The notes beneath the pieces were generated by a model. It was given only the letters and a program-made list of their open reading frames with translations, was not told where the DNA came from and made no database searches. From positions 4,598 through 68,597 of the forward strand of contig JAEZCO010000086.1 of the NCBI GenBank assembly GCA_023433505.1: 64,000 nt of DNA. The letters are read 5' to 3'. Shown here piece by piece: positions 46,956 to 56,076 of the stretch. Numbering within the stretch: position 1 is the first letter of the stretch; each line of letters begins with the position of its first letter. The DNA is from Bacillota bacterium. Lineage in GTDB: Bacteria; Bacillota; Clostridia; Acetivibrionales; DTU013. Both the position numbers and the translations under genes were made by a program.

Positions 46956-47843
46956 ATGCAATGTAATAAAATGAGCGATGGATATTGCATAGACATTATG
47001 CTAACTGAACTATGCAATGTTAAATGTACACACTGTTATATGCGAGCTGACAGTTCTACAAATAAAATCACCATCACCAAGACTCAACTAGATGCTCTAA
47101 TTGACAATCTCCCACCAAATCCAAAAAGAATAATATTCACAGGTGGAGAAGTATACATGAAAAAAGACCTTCTCTATTATGCATTAAGTCAGGTTCAGAA
47201 GAAATTCATAAACAATAAAGAGCTTAGTATACGAATTGAGACAAACGGTATGTTTTTTTATCAATCTCCACAGACAATCATTGAAGAAGCAAAAAGACTA
47301 ATTAGTTATGGCGTGGATGTCATTAGATTGTCCGATGATGAATTCCATGCTGCTGGGGGGGTTGATTTGGAAAAAGTTAGATTGATCGGTAAGGTTCTGC
47401 AAGAGGGGGGATTGTCTATACGAGCTAGTTACCTTATTCAAAATAAAGCTCTTCCCATAGGAAGAGGCGAAGGATTGGAAGAAGAAAAAAGGGAATCAAA
47501 AAAATGCATGAATTATCCATCGACTATTTATAAGCCATACTTATTTACAGACATTGGTGGAAACTTATATGTTTGTTCATGGAAATGTGTTCCTCCAATA
47601 GGAAATATAATATTGGAAGAATGGAAGGCAATCTGTAAAAGGCTCTATGATCCAATCCAAACAGCACTATTATGTGGAAATATACAGGAAGCAGTGAAAT
47701 TATACATATCACAATTTAATAGTAGTTTTAGATATGAGGAAGCTTTGGATATAATATACCGCTTTGGAGAATGTATTGCATGCAATAAGATATTTAATTC
47801 ACCATCAGGGTTATCTACAGGTAAAAAACAGATTAATTATTAA
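46956..47843 (+). CDS. Small radical SAM protein with C-terminal cysteines
   Basis: A 295-residue radical SAM enzyme. ATG at 46956 has AAAGGAG 9 bases upstream; the ATG at 46935 lies before that site and is rejected. The cluster motif CNVKCTHC is at residues 20-27, and FTGGEVY (about residue 70) is the SAM-binding GGE motif. C-terminal cysteines in CMNYPS, YVCSWKCVPP and ECIACNKIF suggest an auxiliary iron-sulfur site. It differs from the two larger radical SAM proteins around it. The stop codon coincides with the first bases of the structured repeat. Confidence 0.85.
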   Translation: MQCNKMSDGYCIDIMLTELCNVKCTHCYMRADSSTNKITITKTQLDALIDNLPPNPKRIIFTGGEVYMKKDLLYYALSQVQKKFINNKELSIRIETNGMFFYQSPQTIIEEAKRLISYGVDVIRLSDDEFHAAGGVDLEKVRLIGKVLQEGGLSIRASYLIQNKALPIGRGEGLEEEKRESKKCMNYPSTIYKPYLFTDIGGNLYVCSWKCVPPIGNIILEEWKAICKRLYDPIQTALLCGNIQEAVKLYISQFNSSFRYEEALDIIYRFGECIACNKIFNSPSGLSTGKKQINY

Positions 47844-48027
47844 CAACGTTCATCAGTCCCCACCTCTTTTGGTGAAGGATTTCCGATTAAAAATCTGTCA
47901 GTGGTGAGAAACAATCTCCCATCTGATGTTGTCTAAACGTCACGCGAAAGCGGAGTGCGCGGGCACAGCCTGCGTAAGCCGAAGCCGAATTCATTCCGGC
48001 ATAGGCGTTTGACTGAAATTGAATATA
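47842..48027 (+). repeat. Structured intergenic repeat, copy B (candidate structured RNA or MITE)
   Basis: The counterpart of the element at 6774-6955. It begins on the stop codon of the small radical SAM gene. The outer pairing (CAAC..ATCAG with CTGATGTTG), the GCGCGGGC-aca-GCCTGCGT hairpin and GCCG-aattcatt-CCGGC hairpin match those in copy A, with substitutions that keep pairing. The copy ends about 60 bases before the next gene. Because it lies in an island unrelated to the first locus, the element is dispersed rather than tied to a pathway. Confidence 0.6.
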
Positions 48028-48088
48028 ATTATTATTTAAAGATTTTTGGTAATTTGTTTCTTTAGTATAGGGAAGGATTGTATTAACA

Positions 48089-49321
48089 ATGGAAAAAACA
48101 CTTTATAATGTAGATGGAGTTCCTTTTTCTATTAATGAGCTAAATGAGGTGATAAACTATCATGGAGAAGAGGCTCAAAAAGGTTATATTAAAAAGATGC
48201 TTTTTAAATCTCCAAAGCTTGCTGCAGTTGATAGAATGACTAAAAAGATCATATATACATTTACCGACATACAACAATTGTATTTATATCCGTTAACTAT
48301 ACTTCATTATGTGGTTTATTTAGCAAGTTATGTAAGAAATGAAATCCCGAGGTTGCCAATTATTTTTATAAGTTTTGATAAACCTACTTTAAATGCAAAT
48401 GAGTATTTTAAATTTATAAAATGCTGTGTTTTACAAACTAGAAACTTGAATGCTAAATTATGCTGTGTGGAATTTACATTAGACTTTCTTTCAGTTGATC
48501 AAGACATGTTAAAAGAGTTCATAGCCTTAATATACAAATGTAAAATTGAGTTTGAAATAAAAGTTTGTGCAATTATAAAGGGTTTACCTAAGTCTATAGA
48601 GTTTGCAGATATACTAAGCAAATATGCGGATTATTTGCGATTTAATTTATATGGAATCTCAGAAGGCATATGTTACTACAAACAATCAGGTTGTTTGAAA
48701 GAAAATTTAAAATTTATTTCAAGAATTTCAAATCATAGATCACTTAGAGACAGTCTGATTATAGTAAAGACGTTCATGCAATTGGAAGATGAGAGGAAGT
48801 ATCAAGCAATGAGTAATCTCTTATCTGAAATTGGTGTTGACATTTTTCAGATATCAAAGAAACTCCAGCCATTGGATATTGAAGATAATCCTTCTACTCC
48901 AGTTACACTTCAAAACGAATTAAACGATATGACTAAATTGTTTGATGGTTCAAGCGACAAGCTTCATGTTATTCATGTAAAAGATATATCTACTTTATAT
49001 TATCCAAGATTCATGCTAGACGAGAGAAATTCAAGAAAATGCTATAGTGCAGCTATGAAACCAGCAGTATTGATGAATTCAAGCTACCCATGTACTGTCA
49101 CACCCATACTTAACAATCCCAAACAGTGGTCTTTTGGCGATATACGCAAAGGGAGTTGTATCTACGCAACATCTAATGCAAGCAAAATTAGATCATGTGC
49201 GGGTAACAATTGTTCAGATTGTGCGAGCATATTTGAAAACGATTTTCTATATTCTGTAGAAAATTTTATTAAAGTAAACAGGGAGAGAGAAATTGATTTT
49301 TACATCATGGTGGAAAAATAA
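48089..49321 (+). CDS. Radical-SAM-like paralogue lacking the CxxxCxxC motif
   Basis: A 410-residue protein related to the radical SAM protein at 44415 along its length: PLTILHYVVYLASYVRNEIP aligns with PLSILDYAVAIQNLVCRNIP, and LPIIFISFDKP with LPILSIDSHDY. Where the paralogue has CDFRCLDC, this one reads LNANEYFKFIKCC, so the [4Fe-4S]-SAM ligands are lost. The C-terminal cysteine domain is kept: KCYSAAMKPA, YPCTVTP and SCAGNNCSDCASIF. It is full length without stops, so it looks like a non-catalytic partner or scaffold, not decay. A disrupted ISL3-type transposase gene and the second pyruvate-kinase-like gene follow. Confidence 0.75.
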   Translation: MEKTLYNVDGVPFSINELNEVINYHGEEAQKGYIKKMLFKSPKLAAVDRMTKKIIYTFTDIQQLYLYPLTILHYVVYLASYVRNEIPRLPIIFISFDKPTLNANEYFKFIKCCVLQTRNLNAKLCCVEFTLDFLSVDQDMLKEFIALIYKCKIEFEIKVCAIIKGLPKSIEFADILSKYADYLRFNLYGISEGICYYKQSGCLKENLKFISRISNHRSLRDSLIIVKTFMQLEDERKYQAMSNLLSEIGVDIFQISKKLQPLDIEDNPSTPVTLQNELNDMTKLFDGSSDKLHVIHVKDISTLYYPRFMLDERNSRKCYSAAMKPAVLMNSSYPCTVTPILNNPKQWSFGDIRKGSCIYATSNASKIRSCAGNNCSDCASIFENDFLYSVENFIKVNREREIDFYIMVEK

Positions 49322-49417
49322 GTGGTACTTCCTCAAATATTCGTATAAAAATACTGGAAAAGTTCGCCTATGAATGGCATAATTGAAGTACCATAATATG
49401 AAAGTCTGTGCCAGGTT

Positions 49418-51094
49418 ATGCCAAGGAGTACTTCAAAAGATTTCTTACAAGAGTTTTACCCTGTGGATCTGCTTGAGATATGGCAGATTAGAAATGGTAA
49501 GGGCGGAATAAAGGTTAACCTCAAGTCGAAAACGTATGAGTGTAGGTGTTTAAATGTGGGCAGCCTGTAATGAAGTATCATGGGACTTATACCGGTAATG
49601 TACAGGATCTCCCCATCCTTGGTAAAAACGTTACACTTGAAATAGACTCATATGAATATAAATGTCAAAATCCAGAATGTAATGCAACCTCAACTACTGA
49701 GGATTATGACGGTTTTCTGAGTTATTACAGCAGGATGACAGAAAGGTGTGAGGATTTCATATGTACCTTGGCGTTGGAAACAAGCTGTGAGGGCGCTGCC
49801 CGAATCTGTAAGGAATAGGGATAAAAACCAGCGGTGAATGTATTATTAGGCTGCAAGAAAAACGATTCGAGCAGCAACCACAGCCGGAATGCAGAGAAGT
49901 CATTGGCGTCGATGACTTCTCTTTCAAAAAGCGTCATACGTATGGAACAATTATAGTTGATGAAAATACACACCAAACCGTTGCAATCCTGGGCGGGTGA
50001 TGGAAAAACATTAAGGGAATGGCTTAAGAATAATAAACATATCAAAATCGTAACCCGTGACCGTGCCAGTGCGAATGCAAAGGCAATTGCGGAGGAACTC
50101 CCGGATGCCAGGCAGATAGCTGACCGTTTCCATTTACACCAGAACCTTCTTGAAGCAATCACTAAAACCATAGGCCGTGAGATGTCGGCAACAATAGTCA
50201 TACCAAAGGAAAAACCGGAGCCTGAAAAGTTATCCACAAAAAAACCTGCGAAGGGTAAAAAAACATCACCAATTGTGGATAACATTAGCGGAGCGGAAGA
50301 GAAACGTTTACAACTAATCAGACAGATATAGGAGTTCCATAAAGAGGGACTGAGCCTATCCGAAATATCAAGGCGAACGGGCAAACACTCCAAGACTATC
50401 AAAAATATCTTGAAGGAGATCCCACAAAACTATGTAAATCCAATTGTAGCGGTATACTGGACCAATATAAGGACTTTATTATAAAATTCCTGCAGGAGGG
50501 GCTGCATCAGGCAGCGGTCATACGGCAGCTCAATGAGCAGGGATATGACTGCTCAGATGCCAATGCAAGAGTCTATATCAAAAACCTCCGTGATGAGAAC
50601 GGTATTAAAGCAGCAAGATGCTGGAAGGGAGAAAGGACAGAAAGATTAATAAAGGGCAATGGTTCAAGTGGCGAGAAGTTTGATTATATAACCAGGAAGG
50701 ACGTATTCAACCACTTATGGATGAATAATAAGCTAACAGTTTACCATAGAAGATACATCTTTAATAAATATCCTATCTTTGTACAAACTGGCAAAATGCA
50801 TTAATGAATTCAGGGAAATATTTAGTACAAAGAATATGCCGCTGCTTTACCTGTTCATTGAGTGTTATAAGAATTACAATATAAATCGAAATATCATCTT
50901 TTGCAAAAGGCCTAGAAAACGATTTTGAAACTGATTTAAGCAACGGCTATGTCGAGGGCAGTAACAATAAGTTAAAAATGGTAAAGCGTACTATGTATGG
51001 GAGGTGTAGCAGGAAACTGCTTGCTGCAAAGCTGATGTACCAACTAGATCAGGAACCAGTTAAATACGGATATTTGAGGAAGAAACAAAAATAA
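49418..51094 (+). pseudogene. Degenerate ISL3-family transposase
   Basis: Pieces of one transposase lie in several frames. First comes an N-terminal part starting at 49418 (STSKDFLQEFYP), shifting frame near 49550 into a zinc-finger-like part (CGQPVMKYHG, YKCQNPECNATST). Then VIGVDDFSFKKRHTYGTI at about 49900 gives the first catalytic Asp region, followed by IVTRDRASANAKAIAEELPD and ADRFHLHQNLLEA at 50050-50150. The C-terminal end NGYVEGSNNKLKMVKRTMYG near 50940-51000 carries the catalytic Glu. Multiple stops and frameshifts make it inactive. I could not find confident terminal inverted repeats. Confidence 0.85.
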
Positions 51095-51171
51095 GTTACT
51101 ATTTCGTGGTATATCCTACAAGCAATAGACATTTTTTAATATATAAGATAGAATAATTACCAATGGTTGTC

Positions 51172-51199
51172 TTGTTAAAAGGTCATAAATCTTTATAAT
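51172..51199 (+). promoter_or_regulatory. Promoter of the second pyruvate-kinase-like gene
   Basis: TTGTTA at 51172-51177, 16-base spacer, TATAAT at 51194-51199, 30 bases before the start codon; it would keep this gene expressed despite the transposase insertion. Confidence 0.55.
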
Positions 51200-51228
51200 G
51201 AAGTAAATAATGAATAAAAGAGGTACCT

Positions 51229-52293
51229 ATGAGTGCATTTATGGTTATCCCCAGAATCATATCAACAATAAGAATTACTAATGATGAAAGTATGTATAAA
51301 ACAAGAATTGAAGAACTAATTCGGCTAGGCGTTAATATACTTCGCTTTAATGTTACTAGATATTCACCCGATAAGTATATTAAAGATATAAGTCTTATCA
51401 AAAAAATAATATGTGATATGAATTTAAACTACAAAATAGGAATTCTATTAGATTTACCTATTCCAGGTTCTAAAATTCGGATTGGTTTGTTTCCCGAACC
51501 AGAAATAGAAGTAAAAAAAGGCCAAAAATTAGTGTTCAAAAGTGGTGAATATGCCGAGAGCGGACTTGAGTACATACCTATAAAGCATGATAGGATCGGA
51601 AGTCAAGTCTATTTAGGACAAACAATATTAATAGGTGATGGGGAAATTAAACTAGAAGTAGATGAGATTATTGATGAACATAGCTTTTCAGCCATTTCAC
51701 TAAATAGTAATTATATTAGACTAGGTAGATCTGTTGCGCTAGGGAAAACTATTGACGTAATTGAAAATGCAACAGAGATTAAAGCGAATTTCGATATTGT
51801 TGGAAATGTTTGTCCTGATTATATTGCGTTTTCATTTATAGAAGGTACAGAGCAGATAAAAATCCTGAAGAGGCATATTGGAGAGTATACTAACGGATCA
51901 TTACCAAAGTTCGTTAGTAAGATTGAATCACTAAAGGGGATTTTAAACCTTGAAGATATCACAAAAGAAAGTGATGGATTATTGATTGGAAGGGGCGATT
52001 TAGCTTTAGCTGCACCTTTTGAAAACTTGGGTATTTATCAAAAACGGATTATTAAGATGGCAAAGAAATATAATAAAGAAGCCTTTGTTGCGACAGACAT
52101 ACTAGATTCATTATACAATAAAGCGATACCTTCAAGGTCTGAAATCGTTGATATAACGCAGATGATATTAGATGGTGCCGATGGGATTATACTGTCTGCA
52201 GGCATATGCGCACATGAGAATTTTCAACTTGCCATGGATATTTTAAATAAAGTTATTTTATCAACAATTATGTATGGTCAAGAGTTATGTTAA
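51229..52293 (+). CDS. Short pyruvate-kinase-like protein, copy 2
   Basis: A 354-residue paralogue of the protein at 45879. The start follows AGAGGTACCT. Motifs: LRFNVT (R39, N41, T43), LLDLPIPGSKIRIG, TILIGDGEI in the B domain, IAFSFIEGTEQI, FVSKIESLKG (Lys about 231), IGRGDLALA, ATDILDSL, PSRSEIVDIT and GADGIILSAG. As in copy 1, the usual regulatory C-terminal domain is absent, and the K-G-P-E loop of pyruvate kinase is replaced by PIPGSK/PLPGTK, two residues longer. The shared changes show the two copies form one specialised subfamily. It ends 297 bases before guaB. Confidence 0.82.
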   Translation: MSAFMVIPRIISTIRITNDESMYKTRIEELIRLGVNILRFNVTRYSPDKYIKDISLIKKIICDMNLNYKIGILLDLPIPGSKIRIGLFPEPEIEVKKGQKLVFKSGEYAESGLEYIPIKHDRIGSQVYLGQTILIGDGEIKLEVDEIIDEHSFSAISLNSNYIRLGRSVALGKTIDVIENATEIKANFDIVGNVCPDYIAFSFIEGTEQIKILKRHIGEYTNGSLPKFVSKIESLKGILNLEDITKESDGLLIGRGDLALAAPFENLGIYQKRIIKMAKKYNKEAFVATDILDSLYNKAIPSRSEIVDITQMILDGADGIILSAGICAHENFQLAMDILNKVILSTIMYGQELC

Positions 52294-52474
52294 TAATATT
52301 GGTTTTTTCACAAAGAGTTATGTGATTACTTTTCGATATGTCTGTCAGATAGGTTGCAGTACCCCCGCAAAATACGTCCTGTCTTATAATATATGCTGCA
52401 ATGGCATATTTAAAAAATTCCCGATGGAATTCCTAATTGGAAATAATATTCATGCATTAGGGTTCATGCGTTAG
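52274..52474 (+). CDS. Possible small cysteine-containing ORF (doubtful)
   Basis: A 66-codon frame overlapping the last 20 bases of the pyruvate-kinase-like gene. The C-terminal half has four cysteines (CQIGC and NICCNG). No ribosome binding site precedes its ATG. It is listed only because the island otherwise lacks a candidate peptide substrate; it may be chance. Confidence 0.15.
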   Translation: MVKSYVNNIGFFTKSYVITFRYVCQIGCSTPAKYVLSYNICCNGIFKKFPMEFLIGNNIHALGFMR

Positions 52475-52493
52475 CCATGCAAAATTTTTTCCC

Positions 52494-52522
52494 TTGACGT
52501 AAGTCTTCGATTTATGTATAAT
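52494..52522 (+). promoter_or_regulatory. Promoter of guaB
   Basis: TTGACG at 52494-52499, 17-base spacer, TATAAT at 52517-52522, 68 bases before the start codon. Confidence 0.75.
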
Positions 52523-52589
52523 CTTATCTAATATTTTTCGGACAATTCCCCGGAACAGCCGAATAAAAACCGGTAGGAGGTAAAATAAT

Positions 52590-54095
52590 ATGGCTTACTA
52601 TTACGATGAACGTTCAAGAACCTTTAGCGAGTATCTTCTACTGCCCAATCTGACCACAAGGGACTGCACACCTGCAAATATCAACCTGAAAACACCCATT
52701 GTCCGGTTCAAAAAGGGTGAAAAGCCTTCTTTAAACCTGAATATTCCATTGGTTTCAGCAGTAATGCAGGCAGTCTCCGATTCCAACATGGCAATCGAGC
52801 TGGCCCGATGCGGCGGATTATCCTTCATATTTGTTTCACAGCCCATAGAGCAGCAGGCAGAGATGGTACGCAAGGTAAAGAAATACAAGGCGGGTTTTGT
52901 TGTAAGCGACTCCAATCTGAAACCCGATGACTCCCTTAGAGAAGTACTGGATTTAAAAGAGAGTACGGGACACTCCACCATAGCGATAACGGAAGACGGC
53001 TCGCCCACCGGAAAGCTGCTGGGCATAGTGACAAGCAGGGATTACAGGGTCAGCAGGACGGCGCTGGATAAGAAGATCAATGAATTCATGACTCCTTTCA
53101 CCTCCCTCATCTACGGTGAGGAGGGAATATCCCTCAAAGAAGCCAACGACATGATCTGGGACCATAAGCTCAATTGCCTTCCCATCATAGACAAGCAGCA
53201 AAATCTGGTATACATGGTATTCAGAAAAGATTACGACAGCCATAAGGAAAATCCTTTCGAAATGCTTGATTCCAGCAAGAGATTAATCACCGGAGCCGGA
53301 ATAAACACAAGGGACTACAAGGAACGCGTGCCAGCACTGGTTGATGCAGGTGCTGACATACTTTGCATCGATTCCTCCGACGGATATACGGAATATCAAA
53401 AGGATACCCTTCAGTGGATTAAAAAGGAATATAAAGGTGAAGTGAAAGTCGGCGGCGGAAATGTCGTCGATAAGGAAGGCTTCCTTTATCTTGCGGAGGC
53501 AGGTGCTGATTTCGTAAAGGTCGGCGTAGGAGGCGGCTCCATCTGTATTACCCGCGAGACGAAGGGTATCGGCAGAGGACAGGCTACGGCGGTAATAGAA
53601 GTGGCAAAAGCCAGAGACGAGTATTATGAGGAAACGGGTATCTACGTGCCGATTTGCTCTGACGGCGGTATCGTGCATGACTATCATATGACGCTGGCCC
53701 TTGCCATGGGAGCCAATTTCATTATGCTGGGCCGCTATTTTGCCAGGTTTGATGAAAGCCCCACCCGGAAGCTGAAAATCGGCAACAGCTTTGTAAAGGA
53801 GTACTGGGGTGAAGGCTCCAACAGAGCCCGCAACTGGCAGAGATACGACATGGGCGGCAAGTCGAAGCTGGATTTCGAAGAGGGCGTAGACTCCTATGTG
53901 CCCTATGCAGGCAAGCTTAAGGACAACTTGGACATTACCTTGAGCAAGCTTAGGGCAACCATGTGCACCTGCGGCAGTCTGACTCTTGAGGAGCTTCACG
54001 AAAAAGCCAGACTGACACTGGTGTCCTCCACCAGCATCATAGAGGGCGGCGCACACGATGTCATCTTGAAGGAAAGTGAACCCTCCCATGCATAA
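52590..54095 (+). CDS. guaB: IMP dehydrogenase
   Basis: A 501-residue enzyme oxidising IMP to XMP, first step of GTP synthesis. Start follows GGTAGGAGGTAAAATAAT. The barrel begins with [11 protein letters not shown], a CBS pair occupies about residues 100-220 ([20 protein letters not shown] and [15 protein letters not shown]), and the catalytic loop is [20 protein letters not shown] with the active cysteine near residue 317. The flap Arg/Tyr pair is probably in [13 protein letters not shown], which differs from the common E. coli-type flap. It marks the right border of the AT-rich island. Confidence 0.93.
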   Translation: MAYYYDERSRTFSEYLLLPNLTTRDCTPANINLKTPIVRFKKGEKPSLNLNIPLVSAVMQAVSDSNMAIELARCGGLSFIFVSQPIEQQAEMVRKVKKYKAGFVVSDSNLKPDDSLREVLDLKESTGHSTIAITEDGSPTGKLLGIVTSRDYRVSRTALDKKINEFMTPFTSLIYGEEGISLKEANDMIWDHKLNCLPIIDKQQNLVYMVFRKDYDSHKENPFEMLDSSKRLITGAGINTRDYKERVPALVDAGADILCIDSSDGYTEYQKDTLQWIKKEYKGEVKVGGGNVVDKEGFLYLAEAGADFVKVGVGGGSICITRETKGIGRGQATAVIEVAKARDEYYEETGIYVPICSDGGIVHDYHMTLALAMGANFIMLGRYFARFDESPTRKLKIGNSFVKEYWGEGSNRARNWQRYDMGGKSKLDFEEGVDSYVPYAGKLKDNLDITLSKLRATMCTCGSLTLEELHEKARLTLVSSTSIIEGGAHDVILKESEPSHA

Positions 54096-54108
54096 TTCCT
54101 GAGGACTG

Positions 54109-54147
54109 CAAATATTATTTAGGAGTACTGCAATTTAAATAATATTA
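54109..54147. repeat. AT-rich hairpin after guaB
   Basis: AATATTATTTA at about 54110-54120 pairs with TAAATAATATT at about 54135-54145 around GGAGTACTGCAATT. No T-run follows. The TTAGGAGTACTGCAA inside matches the left edge of the element at 20471. Confidence 0.4.
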
Positions 54148-54159
54148 CAGGATACAGGC

Positions 54160-55236
54160 ATGGCGGATTTTGGACTTGTTATCTTTGAAGACATAAAAAT
54201 AAAAAGAAAAACTGCAGACAGCAGGATAAAAAACCTTGCATTGAAGTTATCCGGAGGAATTGCCCGGTGGCTTTTCAATGCAGGTTTTTTTACTACCAGA
54301 TTGGGCACCCGGCTGTATCTATCTTCCTGCAAGGTCCGTCTGGAAAACGGCTTTTCCTGCCACGAACCCATGGAGGGGCAAAAAGTCTGGATAATCAAGC
54401 TTCCCTTTACTGCAGAGACACTATCCGGATTAAATATAGAGTATATATTTGCGCAATTGGAAGGTTTATGTGCGGAGAAAGGAATACGGGACTTCCTGAT
54501 TCCCGGGATTGTCCGCAGTAAAATCGCCGGTGGCTTTCATATTGATCCCGATAAATTCATCTATCATCGCCCTTCGGGGAAAATCCTGCTCAAATCCCTG
54601 CTGGTATCTGTGCTTGAGGAGATATACCCCAGAACAGGGAAAAGAATAGAGCAGCTTGATATTGTAATTGTTGCAGGAGCGGATACCGAAGAGGCGTTTA
54701 CCGCAATCCGGCAGTTGGAGCCGCAGATTGGCTTTATCACGATTGTTGCGGCGGAGAAGGGGGATATCGAAAGCAGGTTTTCGGAATTGTTCTCGGATAC
54801 CGGACTGGCATTCTCCGTAAGCTCGGAATACCGAAACCAGTTGAAGCTCGCCGATCTGGTTATTAATCTTGGCAACCCTCCGGATATTTCACGCTGCCGG
54901 ATGGCCAAAAAATCATTGCTGATCAATTTATATGATTCCATCGAATCGAGCCTCCCCGGAGAAAATACGGTGCTGAACGACATTGCCATGGAAATAGGCG
55001 GCGCTGCTGTAAAAGAGCTGCTGTTCGAGCTTCGCGGATATTATAGCAAAGCGGAACTGAACGAAATTATTCTGGCAGAAAAATTTGAACTGGACGCCTA
55101 TGAAAAATTTACCTTTGAGACGTCGGAACAGCTGCGGCGGGAATTAAAAAAAGCAGGCTGCAGGATCGCGGGCTTTGTCGGGCGAAGAGGGATGATAAGC
55201 CTGGACAGCGTCATCAAGGCTGTTGGCAATGGATGA
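54160..55236 (+). CDS. Conserved-looking hypothetical protein
   Basis: A 358-residue cytoplasmic-looking protein without signal peptide, membrane segment or motif I recognise. The middle contains IEQLDIVIVAGADTEEAF (about residue 167), which looks like a Rossmann-type strand-loop-helix, and LADLVINLGNPPDI (about 227). These suggest an alpha/beta fold. The ribosome binding site is weak. It follows guaB by 64 bases and may share its transcript. Function cannot be inferred. Confidence 0.6.
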   Translation: MADFGLVIFEDIKIKRKTADSRIKNLALKLSGGIARWLFNAGFFTTRLGTRLYLSSCKVRLENGFSCHEPMEGQKVWIIKLPFTAETLSGLNIEYIFAQLEGLCAEKGIRDFLIPGIVRSKIAGGFHIDPDKFIYHRPSGKILLKSLLVSVLEEIYPRTGKRIEQLDIVIVAGADTEEAFTAIRQLEPQIGFITIVAAEKGDIESRFSELFSDTGLAFSVSSEYRNQLKLADLVINLGNPPDISRCRMAKKSLLINLYDSIESSLPGENTVLNDIAMEIGGAAVKELLFELRGYYSKAELNEIILAEKFELDAYEKFTFETSEQLRRELKKAGCRIAGFVGRRGMISLDSVIKAVGNG

Positions 55237-55337
55237 GCCCGAAGATAAAACATTTATCTTTGCCCGGCTTGACAATGGCAGGTTTGTATTTTATAATTAA
55301 TAAAAATATCGGAACAGATTTTGTGTTACCTGCTAAG

Positions 55338-55366
55338 GCACTGCATTTTTTCCAGTGCTATTTATA
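55338..55366 (+). terminator. Possible terminator before greA
   Basis: GCACTG (55338-55343) pairs with CAGTGC (55353-55358), with TATTTATATTT behind it. Confidence 0.5.
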
Positions 55367-55453
55367 TTTGTACAATATTTAGTCCTACGGAATAAATGTG
55401 TACCAATTGCATATATTATCAACACAAAATTTTTGGTAAAGGAGAGGCTTCAA

Positions 55454-55930
55454 ATGACAGGTAAAGAAGTCATACTGACTTATGAGGGCTTGAAAAAACT
55501 GGAGGAAGAGCTTGAATTCCTTAGGGGCGCCAAGCGCATGGAAATAAAGGAAAGGATAAAACAGGCCCTCTCATTTGGCGATATATCTGAAAATTCCGAA
55601 TATGATGAAGCCAAAAATGAGCAGGCTTATATAGAAGGCAGGATTGTCCAACTGGAGACTATGCTGAAGCATGCAAAGGTAATCGACGAAGACGACGTAA
55701 GCACCGAAAAGGTTACCGTAGGCTCCAAGGTCAAGCTTCTGGATATGGAATATAACGAAGAAGTGCTTTATACCATCGTTGGCTCCACAGAAGCGGATCC
55801 AAGCCGTTTCAAAATTTCTAACGAATCTCCCGTGGGCAGCGCTCTTATGCAGAAAAAGAAGGGCAGTATCGTTGAAGTGGCAGTGCCGGACGGCGTATTG
55901 AAGTTTAAAATATTAAAAATTGAGAAATAA
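55454..55930 (+). CDS. greA: Transcription elongation factor GreA
   Basis: A 158-residue factor that reactivates backtracked RNA polymerase. Start at 55454 follows AAAGGAGAGGCTTCAA. The N-terminal coiled coil (about 1-75) includes the tip acidic pair in [17 protein letters not shown] (about residues 40-56), and the C-terminal FKBP-like domain has [11 protein letters not shown] and [17 protein letters not shown]. Full length. It precedes lysS, a gene order common in clostridia. Confidence 0.96.
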   Translation: MTGKEVILTYEGLKKLEEELEFLRGAKRMEIKERIKQALSFGDISENSEYDEAKNEQAYIEGRIVQLETMLKHAKVIDEDDVSTEKVTVGSKVKLLDMEYNEEVLYTIVGSTEADPSRFKISNESPVGSALMQKKKGSIVEVAVPDGVLKFKILKIEK

Positions 55931-55980
55931 GGGTTAGAATGGCTTGTACTAATGAATTAATTTAATATATAATAATAGAA

Positions 55981-56018
55981 AATAACAGTTTGCATTAGTG
56001 AACTGTTATTCTTGTTCT
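55981..56018 (+). terminator. Rho-independent terminator of greA
   Basis: AATAACAGTT pairs perfectly with AACTGTTATT around a 10-base loop, then CTTGTTCT. Confidence 0.7.
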
Positions 56019-56076
56019 ATTACTAAACACATTACAAGACTTACTTTTACGGAAGTACGGCTTGAGGAGGATTCGG

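Noticed and set aside
49322..51150. Terminal inverted repeats of the ISL3 element
   Set aside because: I compared both flanks of the transposase remnant and found only short, unconvincing matches, so no ends are reported.
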